Assembly: GCA_031268395.1 (NCBI GenBank) | Contig: JAIRXI010000155.1 | Span: 1 to 5,936 of the forward strand | Direction of reading: 5' to 3' | Length of the DNA stretch: 5,936 bases | Origin: Tannerella sp. | GTDB taxonomy: Bacteria; Bacteroidota; Bacteroidia; Bacteroidales; Tannerellaceae | Shown: positions 1 through 5,715 of the stretch, one piece after another | Layout: each line of letters opens with the position of its first letter | Position numbering within the stretch: the stretch's first letter is position 1 | The notes under the pieces: generated by a model | Seen by the model: only the letters and a program-made list of their open reading frames with translations | Told to the model about the DNA's origin: nothing | Database searches by the model: none | Made by a program: the position numbers and the translations under genes

Positions 1-114
1 TTCCCGCTTATTGTTAAATATAACATTTGCCAAAAATTACACGAATTTTACTTGTAAGGTACTAATCAAGATTGATATGCATACCAGCTTTTTATACCAT
101 GCCTTTGGCGTTCG

Positions 115-130
115 GGAACAGGAATGTTCC
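115..130. other. Short perfect hairpin, GGAACA / TGTTCC
   Basis: A 6-base stem (GGAACA, 115-120, with TGTTCC, 125-130) closes a GGAA tetraloop. No T-run follows on the plus strand, so it does not look like a standard intrinsic terminator. It could be a structural element in the 3' region of the minus-strand operon or a chance palindrome. Confidence 0.25.
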
Positions 131-162
131 TCAGTACGGTACGAAGACAACAGTATTGATTT

Positions 163-285
163 CCGTAGGGGCGACCCTCGCGGTCGCCCTCAATGATACG
201 GTCGTCCAAATCAATGCGGCCATCCCAAATACCCCACACAGGGCGACCGCGATAAACAGGGCGACCGCAAGGGTCGCCCCTACGG
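163..285. repeat. REP-like inverted repeat with two hairpin arms
   Basis: Two 28-base arms, 163-190 and 258-285, are reverse complements with one mismatch (27 of 28), separated by 67 bases. Each arm is itself a small hairpin: GGGCGACC pairs with GGTCGCCC across a 5-base loop (169-176 with 182-189; 259-266 with 272-279). A third half-copy, AGGGCGACCGCG at 240-251, is the exact complement of 179-190. A 13-base direct repeat, ACAGGGCGACCGC, occurs at 238 and 256. This paired, nested architecture resembles dispersed REP/BIME elements. It lies about 40 bases beyond the symporter stop codon, so it would be transcribed at the 3' end of the operon, where it could stabilise RNA or stop transcription. 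That role is inferred. No transposase is present in the window. Confidence 0.75.
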
Positions 286-323
286 TCGGCAACATGATCG
301 GCACATATAAATCATTGGTGACT

Positions 324-1589
324 TCAATTTTCAACGGTAGAAACCTTATCGACAATGGCCGCTACGGTGACGTCGCCGGTGACGTTAACCGACGTGCGCA
401 ACATGTCCAGCGGACGGTCAACGCCCAGGATCAGCGCCATGCCCTCGGCCGGGATACCGACGGCGGTCAGCACCATGGTCATCACCACATAACTGCCGCT
501 CGGAATGCTTGGCGTGCCGATGGAAGAGATGACCGTCATCAGGACAATGATCAGCAGTTGTTCAATGCCCAGATTCAGCCCCAGTACCTGTGCGATGAAA
601 ACGACCGAGATCACCTGGAAACAGCTTGTCCCGTCCATATTGACGGTGGCTCCGACGGGCATTACGAACGACGTCACTTCCTCCGACACGCCCAGTCTGT
701 GCTGGGCGGTGTCCATCGTGACGGGAAGGGTGGCCGCGCTGGAACTGGTGGTAAAAGCGACCAGCTGCACCGGATACATTTCTTTCAGAAATTTCTTCAC
801 CGGAAGGCGTGTAAACAGACGAATCAAGAGCGGATAGAATCCCAGTAAAAGCAGCAGCAAACCCACTACTACCGTTGCTGCGTAGGCGGCCAGCGCGCTG
901 AAGATGCCGATGTCGCCGGACACGTCGACCACCAGCCCCGCCATCAGCGCCAGCACGCCGTATGGCGCCAGGTGGATGATGTATCCGATCATTTTCAGCA
1001 CAATCCCGTCCAGGGAATGAAGCAGTTTCATGACCGGTTCCGCCTTTTCCCGGCCGACGCCCAGCATCGCCACGCCCAGCAGCAGGGCAAAGAAAATGAT
1101 TTGCAGCATCCGGCGGTTGTCGCCCAGGGCGCTGAATATATTGTCGGGGATGATCTCGTCGAGAAACTGGAGCGGCCCGCCCTTTTCCTGCTGCAACTCT
1201 ACCATTTCACCCACTGCCCGGCTGTAACTTTCTTCGAGCGCTGCCGTTTTCGCCGAATCGACAAAGCGGCCGGGTTTCACGATCGAAACCAGCGCCAGCC
1301 CCAGCAAAACGGCAAACACCGTTGTCGCCAGATATAAGACAACGGTCTTCAGTCCGATACGCGAAAAGCGGCTCAGATCCGACAGCCCGGCCACCCCCTT
1401 GACCAGCGAAATGAATACCAGCGGAATGGCCACCAGCTGGAGCAGCCTTATGAAGATGCGGCCCCACGGCTTGACCCAGTGGCTCACCAGTGATTCGCCA
1501 CCCGTGTGCAGGGCAACGACTCCCGCGAGAATGCCCAGGGACATCCCAATGAAAATTTGCAGGTAGACCGGAATACGGATTTTTTTCAT
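324..1589 (-). CDS. Dicarboxylate/amino acid:cation symporter (DAACS family)
   Basis: A 421-residue inner-membrane transporter of the GltP/DctA/GltPh family, which couples uptake of acidic amino acids or C4-dicarboxylates to Na+ or H+. The sequence is largely hydrophobic, and the family signatures are in order: the serine-rich hairpin SSSAATLP (282-289), NMDGT (317-321), the second hairpin GTPSIPSGS (358-366), and the substrate site DRPLDMLRTSVNVTGD (391-406). D395, R398, T399, N402 and D406 match the GltPh substrate and cation residues. The arginine is the one that pairs with the substrate side-chain carboxylate, so glutamate, aspartate or a dicarboxylate is likelier than a neutral amino acid. 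The exact substrate and ion cannot be read. I chose the start at MKKIRI: the open frame runs 33 codons further upstream, but that extension lies inside murF-alr and is not family-like. The start is 10 bases after the murF-alr stop, so the two are probably co-transcribed. Length is normal for the family. Confidence 0.93.
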   Translation of the reverse strand: MKKIRIPVYLQIFIGMSLGILAGVVALHTGGESLVSHWVKPWGRIFIRLLQLVAIPLVFISLVKGVAGLSDLSRFSRIGLKTVVLYLATTVFAVLLGLALVSIVKPGRFVDSAKTAALEESYSRAVGEMVELQQEKGGPLQFLDEIIPDNIFSALGDNRRMLQIIFFALLLGVAMLGVGREKAEPVMKLLHSLDGIVLKMIGYIIHLAPYGVLALMAGLVVDVSGDIGIFSALAAYAATVVVGLLLLLLGFYPLLIRLFTRLPVKKFLKEMYPVQLVAFTTSSSAATLPVTMDTAQHRLGVSEEVTSFVMPVGATVNMDGTSCFQVISVVFIAQVLGLNLGIEQLLIIVLMTVISSIGTPSIPSGSYVVMTMVLTAVGIPAEGMALILGVDRPLDMLRTSVNVTGDVTVAAIVDKVSTVEN

Positions 1590-1599
1590 GTAATGCTTT

Positions 1600-4074
1600 T
1601 TATTCTTTGTAATACACTCGTTTGACGCGCGAAGAGATGGAGGTGAGTATTTCGTAGGGAATGGTGTCCAGCTTCCGGGCGATTTCACTGACGGACAATT
1701 CTTTTCCGAAAACAGTCACTTCGTCCCGTTCCTGTGCCTCCACATCGGTCACGTCAATCATGCTGATGTCCATGCAGAGGTTACCGATGAAGGGGCAGCG
1801 GCGGCCGCGGACGAGGACTTCGCCGACGCCGTTGCCCAGGCGGCGGTCCAGGCCGTCGGCATAGCCAATCGGCAGCACGGCGATCCGCGAGTTGCGGGTC
1901 ACACAGTCCTTCCGTCCGTAGCCGACCGAACTGCCGGCCGGCGCCTCCTGTATTTGCAGGATGGCCGTTTTCAGCGTACAGACAGGCTGCAAGGCGCCCG
2001 AACCGGCCAGCGCGCTGATGCCGTACAGGCCGATGCCCAGCCGCACCATGTCGAACTGGTACTCCGTGAACCGCTCTGTCCCGGCCGAATTAAGGATGTG
2101 CCTGAGCACCGGATGGTCCAGTTCCCTTTCCAGCACATCGGCCGCTTTTATATAAGTTTGTATCTGCTGCTGCGTAAAGTCGTCGTGTTCGGACGAATCG
2201 CTTCCGGCCAAATGGGAAAACACCGACCGGGCATACAGTCCGGTCTGCTGTTTCAACCGCCGGCAGACCTCCGGCATGTCTTCCGGGTGGAAACCCAAAC
2301 GGCACATGCCGGTGTCGATCTTTACATGGACGGGACAGGAGACGATGCCGCGCCGCCCGGCTTCCCGGCTCAGCGCGTTCAGCAGGCTGAAACTGTACAC
2401 TTCCGGCTCCAGCCGGTATTCAAACAGCGTGTTGAAACTGCCAAATTCGGGATTCATCACAATTATGGGAACGGAAATTCCTTCCCTGCGGAGTTCCGCG
2501 CCCTCGTCTGCCACCGCCACCGCCAGATAATCGCAGCGATGTTCCTGCAAGGTCTTTGCCAGTTCATACGATCCGACACCGTAGCCGAAGGCTTTTACCA
2601 TGCAGACAATCTTCGTCCCGGGCCGAAGCATCGACCGGAAATGGTTGTAATTGTGCACCACGGCGTCCAGATTCACCTCCAGGATCGTTTCATGCACTTT
2701 CTTTTCCAGCCGTTCCGTGATTTGCTCGAAGTGGGAGGCCCGCGAGCCTTTCAGCAAAATCAGCTCGTCCCTGAACTGCCTGAACGAGGGCGAATGGATA
2801 AATTCCTGCGTCGATCCGTAAAATTCGCTTTCCGCCGTCTTGAACGCCGCCGGGCCACAGGTTTTCAGGTCGCGCCCGATGCCGATGACGCGCTCCACCT
2901 TCTTTTGCCGGAACAGTTCCGCGACTTTCCGGTACAGCACTTTCGGCATCAGGCCCGACTGCAGAATGTCCGAAAGGATGACCGTCATTTTCAGGCTTTT
3001 GTTTCCCTTCCGGCTGAGCTGGAAATCCAGCGCGATGGCGAGCGAATGGAGGTCCGAGTTGCAGGTGTCGCCGATCAGGTGACAGTGATTGATTCCCTCC
3101 TTGACTTCCAGCCGCATGGCCACCGGCTCCAGTTCCCGGAACGCCTGCAGGTGGCCCAGCGCGGTCGGTTTGAGGTAGATCATCAGGGCGATGCAGTGAA
3201 TCACATTTTCAATGGAGGCGGCGTCGGTAAAGGGGACTTCATACGTGAGGGTCATGCCGAACATCGTACAGCTGATTTCGGTCGCCGTTTCGCCGCAGCG
3301 GACGGATTCGATGAAAACCTGCGCCTCCGAATCGGTGCGGCTCCAGCCCAGCCCCTTGTGCAGCAGGCAGGCCACCTCCAGTCCGTGGACAATATGCGGG
3401 TCGTCGGCATTGTAGATAATCACGTCGCAGTCGTTGAAGAGGGACAGTTTTTCCAGGCATTTTTGCAGCGGGGAGGTGAAATTTTCCTGATGAGCTTCTC
3501 CGATATTGGTGAGGATGCCAATGGTCGGCGCGATGATTCGCCGCAGATGCGCCATCTCGTTCGGCTGCGAAATGCCGGCCTCAAAAAGGCCCAGCGTATG
3601 GCTTTCGTTCATCTGCCAGACAGACAGGGGCACGCCCAGCTGGGAATTGTAGCTGCGCGGCGAACGGACGATGTTGAACTCCGCCCGCAGCAACTGGTAG
3701 AGCAACTCTTTCACGATGGTCTTGCCGTTGCTGCCGGTGATGCCGACAACCGGGATGTTGAACTGTTTCCGGTGATGTATCGCCAGTTGCTGCAAGGCGG
3801 CAAGCACATTGCTGACCGTCAGGAAACTGGCATCCTTCATCTCCGCAAACTCCGGCTGGCAGCGGCTCACCACAAAATGGCGCACCCGCAGCCGGTACAG
3901 TTCGGCTATATACTTGCTGCCGTCGCCGGTTGGCGTCCGGAGGGCAAAAAAAAGTGTCGTTTCGGGAAAGGATAATGTCCGGCTGTCCGTCAGCAGACGG
4001 TCGATATACCCTTCTGCCAGTCTGTCATACTTCGCCCGGATGATCGCAGCTATTTCTCTGATATTGTATCTCAT
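1600..4074 (-). CDS. murF-alr: Bifunctional MurF ligase / alanine racemase
   Basis: An 824-residue cytoplasmic fusion enzyme, a known arrangement in Bacteroidetes. The N-terminal half (about 1-455) is UDP-MurNAc-tripeptide:D-alanyl-D-alanine ligase. It has the ATP loop GITGSNGKT (111-119), SYNSQLGVP (141-149), TNIGEAH (189-195), the family asparagine region as DTCNSD (336-341), and LLKGSRASHFE (440-450). The C-terminal half (about 463-824) is a fold-type III PLP-dependent alanine racemase. It has the PLP lysine K494 in MVKAFGYG, the catalytic tyrosine Y719 in SVGYGRKD, PIGYADG (735-741) and LCMD (766-769). Together the halves make D-alanine and attach the D-Ala-D-Ala dipeptide during peptidoglycan precursor synthesis; the Ddl step between them is encoded elsewhere. 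The start at 4074 is favoured because the next methionine (residue 79) would remove the MurF N-terminal domain. Its first 50 bases overlap the upstream GSCFA gene, which suggests translational coupling. Both active sites look intact. Confidence 0.96.
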   Translation of the reverse strand: MRYNIREIAAIIRAKYDRLAEGYIDRLLTDSRTLSFPETTLFFALRTPTGDGSKYIAELYRLRVRHFVVSRCQPEFAEMKDASFLTVSNVLAALQQLAIHHRKQFNIPVVGITGSNGKTIVKELLYQLLRAEFNIVRSPRSYNSQLGVPLSVWQMNESHTLGLFEAGISQPNEMAHLRRIIAPTIGILTNIGEAHQENFTSPLQKCLEKLSLFNDCDVIIYNADDPHIVHGLEVACLLHKGLGWSRTDSEAQVFIESVRCGETATEISCTMFGMTLTYEVPFTDAASIENVIHCIALMIYLKPTALGHLQAFRELEPVAMRLEVKEGINHCHLIGDTCNSDLHSLAIALDFQLSRKGNKSLKMTVILSDILQSGLMPKVLYRKVAELFRQKKVERVIGIGRDLKTCGPAAFKTAESEFYGSTQEFIHSPSFRQFRDELILLKGSRASHFEQITERLEKKVHETILEVNLDAVVHNYNHFRSMLRPGTKIVCMVKAFGYGVGSYELAKTLQEHRCDYLAVAVADEGAELRREGISVPIIVMNPEFGSFNTLFEYRLEPEVYSFSLLNALSREAGRRGIVSCPVHVKIDTGMCRLGFHPEDMPEVCRRLKQQTGLYARSVFSHLAGSDSSEHDDFTQQQIQTYIKAADVLERELDHPVLRHILNSAGTERFTEYQFDMVRLGIGLYGISALAGSGALQPVCTLKTAILQIQEAPAGSSVGYGRKDCVTRNSRIAVLPIGYADGLDRRLGNGVGEVLVRGRRCPFIGNLCMDISMIDVTDVEAQERDEVTVFGKELSVSEIARKLDTIPYEILTSISSRVKRVYYKE

Positions 4075-5050
4075 GCAATTGCTTTACCTCATTTTCCAAA
4101 CAAAGGTATGGATTCTTTGCGCAAAGTCGCTCAATCCTTAACAAAGTTTGCGACAAAAACTGTTTATACGGTTCGCTTTGCGGATTCAGCGGCCTGTGAT
4201 TTAACGCCTGCCGTATGCGGTCCACTTCGTCCAGCGTTTCCCGCGTCGCGGCATCCAGCCACGTTTCCGCAAAACGTTCCCAGATATACCGGATGGCCGT
4301 CGCTGACGGATGGAGCATGTCTTCTGCATAGAAGCGGTAATCACGCAGTTCGTCCATCATCAGTTCATAGGCCGGAAAATAGAATACCTGCCGGGGATGC
4401 CGCGCCTGCAACTGTTCGATGGCCAGCAGCAGCACGGCCTTGTTCAGCCGGTTTTCGTGCGCGCCGTCTTTCCGGTGGCGGACGGGGCTGACGGTGAACA
4501 GCGTTTTCATCGCCGGACGCACCTGCCACAGGCGCTCCAGCAGTTCGTCCCACATGTCCGCGATTTGCGCCACGGAAAGCCGCTCGCGGACGAAGAGCCT
4601 GTCCGGCAGCTTGTGGCAGTTGGCCACCACCTGTCCGGTTTCCCTCAGCCGCCAGACACAGGCCGTACCGAAAGTCACCAGCAGCCAGTCGGTTTGCTGC
4701 AAATGTTCGGCGGCCACATGCAGCCGCTCATTGATTTTACCCAGGCTTCCGGCGGAGGAAACGGCCGAGAATCGGCTGTGATGCATCCAGCTGTGGAACA
4801 GTCCTTCATGAAAAAACAGCTCCTTTTCGCTCCAGACTTCCGGCCGCAGCAGTCGCCCGACGGCTGCCGCCACGGAAGCCGGATTGTAAAGGATGCCGAA
4901 CGGATTGAGTTCCACGCGGAACGCTCCGTCGGTCAGCCGTTTCCCGAGACTTTCCGCAAAACACGATCCCAGCAGCATCACCGCGTCCCGGAACGAAATA
5001 CCTGCCTGGTCAGGCGGCCTCCGGATGGATACCGGCGTACGAAAATTCAT
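4025..5050 (-). CDS. GSCFA domain-containing protein
   Basis: A 341-residue protein with the motif that names the GSCFA family, LGSCFAESLG (27-36). Other family-like blocks are LVTFGTACVW (124-133), NCHKLP (144-149), SPVRHRKDG (188-196) with a following asparagine-rich stretch, and EDMLHPS (243-249). A GSC block near the N-terminus plus a late DxxH (D244, H247) is the layout of SGNH/GDSL-type hydrolases, so an esterase-like activity is possible, with S29, D244 and H247 as candidate catalytic residues. No substrate is established, to my knowledge. There is no signal peptide or membrane segment, so it is probably cytoplasmic. The start at 5050 fits: the GSCFA motif begins 27 residues in, and a perfect -7 element lies about 36 bases upstream. 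It is the first gene of the minus-strand set. Its last 16 codons overlap the start of murF-alr, and this adjacency hints at an envelope-related role without proving one. Confidence 0.9.
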   Translation of the reverse strand: MNFRTPVSIRRPPDQAGISFRDAVMLLGSCFAESLGKRLTDGAFRVELNPFGILYNPASVAAAVGRLLRPEVWSEKELFFHEGLFHSWMHHSRFSAVSSAGSLGKINERLHVAAEHLQQTDWLLVTFGTACVWRLRETGQVVANCHKLPDRLFVRERLSVAQIADMWDELLERLWQVRPAMKTLFTVSPVRHRKDGAHENRLNKAVLLLAIEQLQARHPRQVFYFPAYELMMDELRDYRFYAEDMLHPSATAIRYIWERFAETWLDAATRETLDEVDRIRQALNHRPLNPQSEPYKQFLSQTLLRIERLCAKNPYLCLENEVKQLHEIQYQRNSCDHPGEV

Positions 5051-5085
5051 TTATCACTCATTTATATGTTAGCCTCATTTGCCCG

Positions 5086-5093
5086 CAAAGATA
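5086..5093 (-). promoter_or_regulatory. Promoter -7 element for the GSCFA-murF-alr-symporter operon
   Basis: On the minus strand this reads TATCTTTG, a perfect match to the Bacteroidetes -7 consensus TAnnTTTG. The GSCFA start codon follows 35 bases later, implying a leader of roughly 30 bases. The matching -33 TTTG element is weak or absent at the usual 19-21 base spacing, so the transcription start is approximate. No other promoter was identified between here and the symporter gene, so this one probably serves all three genes. Confidence 0.65.
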
Positions 5094-5161
5094 CAAAACA
5101 AATGGCAGGTCGCCTTTCGGAAAACGGCGCGGTGACGTTTTGTGCGGGTAATTTTAGCGTG

Positions 5162-5183
5162 CCGTTTTCTTTTTCCGCAAACA
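5162..5183 (+). repeat. Left copy of a diverged direct repeat flanking the array
   Basis: The 22 bases begin CCGTTTTC and end CAAACA. They align with 5565-5585 on the same strand at 20 of 22 columns, with one missing T and one substitution. The sequence is T-rich and partly simple, so common origin is not certain. It lies about 60 bases before the palindrome array. Confidence 0.4.
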
Positions 5184-5241
5184 GATTGCCGCCTTTCCCG
5201 ACGGCTGGCAGCGGATGAATATTTCGGGATATGTACTGTTT

Positions 5242-5514
5242 GCGGTATACCGCGCAAACTTTGTGGTATACCGCGCAAACTTTGTGGTATACCGCGCGAA
5301 CTTTGCGGTATACCGCGCGAACTTTGCGGTATACCGCGCGAACTTTGCGGTATACCGCGCGAACTTTGCAGTATACCGCGCAAACCTTGCGGTATACCGC
5401 GCGAACTTTGCGGTATACCGCGCGAACTTTGCAGTATACTGCGCGAACTTTGCAGTATACTGCGCAAACCGTGCAGTATACTGCGCGAACTTTGCAGTAT
5501 ACTGCGCAAACCGT
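5242..5514. repeat. Tandem array of thirteen 21-base palindromic units
   Basis: Thirteen uninterrupted 21-base units start every 21 bases from 5242. Each is a 12-base palindrome centred on GTATAC plus a 9-base linker. The commonest unit (4, 5, 6, 8, 9) is palindrome GCGGTATACCGC with linker GCGAACTTT. Units 2 and 3 have GTGG in the left arm. Unit 7 has GCAG on the left only. Units 10-13 have GCAG on the left and CTGC on the right, which restores symmetry. Linkers are GCAAACTTT (1, 2), GCAAACCTT (7), GCAAACCGT (11, 13) and GCGAACTTT in the rest. Ten of the thirteen palindromes are perfect. A stub GCAG follows at 5515. The spacers lack the variety of CRISPR spacers, so this is a satellite-type array. 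It could bind a dimeric protein or, if transcribed, form a string of small hairpins. Neither is shown by the sequence. Confidence 0.97.
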
Positions 5515-5564
5515 GCAGAGGTCGCAAGATACGGAAAATTATCTTCCGGACGGCAGAACGACGC

Positions 5565-5585
5565 CCGTTTTCTTTTCCGAAAACA
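5565..5585 (+). repeat. Right copy of the diverged direct repeat flanking the array
   Basis: Partner of 5162-5183, about 50 bases beyond the array. It begins CCGTTTTC and ends AAAACA. The two copies could be remnants of a duplication or of an insertion that brought in the array. The simple T-rich composition makes a chance resemblance possible. Confidence 0.4.
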
Positions 5586-5658
5586 AGTTTCACGTTTTGT
5601 CGAAATCCCTGTTGGATCAAAATTCAACCATTATCCCAATTCCTGCGAAGATAAACCC

Positions 5659-5689
5659 TTTCCGGTGCCAAAAAACCGCCGCATCTTTG
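5659..5689 (+). promoter_or_regulatory. Probable Bacteroidetes promoter for the receptor gene
   Basis: A -7-like CATCTTTG (5682-5689) differs from TAnnTTTG only at its first base. A -33-like TTTC (5659-5662) sits upstream with 19 bases between, the usual spacing for this phylum. The start codon follows 26 bases after the -7 element, giving a short leader. No clear Shine-Dalgarno sequence precedes the ATG, which is common in Bacteroidetes; the leader is AT-rich. Confidence 0.55.
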
Positions 5690-5715
5690 CAAAGTTATTG
5701 TAACGATTTTACTGA

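Larger units (their letters stand above)
1..323. other. Intergenic region downstream of the symporter gene, no gene seen
   Basis: I see no convincing gene here. The first 110 or so bases are AT-rich, unlike the GC-rich genes to the right. Open frames on either strand are short or run antisense into the symporter gene, and none has recognisable protein motifs. The right half is taken up by the inverted repeat at 163-285. A near match to a Bacteroidetes -7 element (AACATTTG, about 22-29, plus strand) has no gene after it and is probably chance. Whatever gene lies to the left is outside the window. Confidence 0.6.
5051..5715. other. Divergent intergenic region holding a palindrome array
   Basis: A 665-base gap between the minus-strand GSCFA gene and the plus-strand receptor gene. 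It contains a promoter for each side, the 13-unit palindrome array in the middle, and a diverged direct repeat about 60 and 50 bases outside the array edges. Several open frames of 110-181 codons cross it on both strands. All are low-complexity heptapeptide repeats produced by the 21-base period, and I do not regard them as genes. I see no tRNA, rRNA or recognisable riboswitch. Confidence 0.7.

Noticed and set aside
131..355. 74-codon minus-strand open frame with hydrophobic stretch
   Set aside because: Most of it is encoded by the two arms of the inverted repeat, which yield mirrored GATLAVAL and RATARVAPT segments. The repeat explains the frame better than a gene does.
72..848. 258-codon plus-strand open frame starting in the left intergenic region
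   Set aside because: It crosses the inverted repeat and then runs antisense through the C-terminal signature region of the symporter. It has no protein-like features.
1590..1688. Upstream extension of the symporter by 33 codons
   Set aside because: The extension lies within the 3' end of murF-alr and is polar and unlike the family N-terminus. The start at 1589 gives a normal-length protein.
1954..3975. 673-codon open frame on the plus strand, antisense to murF-alr
   Set aside because: It lies entirely opposite a gene with two intact sets of catalytic motifs. The translation is rich in H, R, Q and P with no recognisable domain, as expected for an antisense frame in GC-rich coding DNA.
5120..5175. 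Possible intrinsic terminator: GAAAACGGC (5120-5128) pairing with GCCGTTTTC (5161-5169), followed by T residues
   Set aside because: The loop is 32 bases long, and no plus-strand gene lies upstream that would need a terminator here.
4310..5218. 302-codon plus-strand open frame opposite the GSCFA gene
   Set aside because: It is antisense to a well-supported gene, has no domain motif, and shows compositional bias typical of shadow frames.
5242..5514. CRISPR array
   Set aside because: The period is only 21 bases, the parts between palindromes are 9 bases and nearly identical, and no cas genes are nearby.
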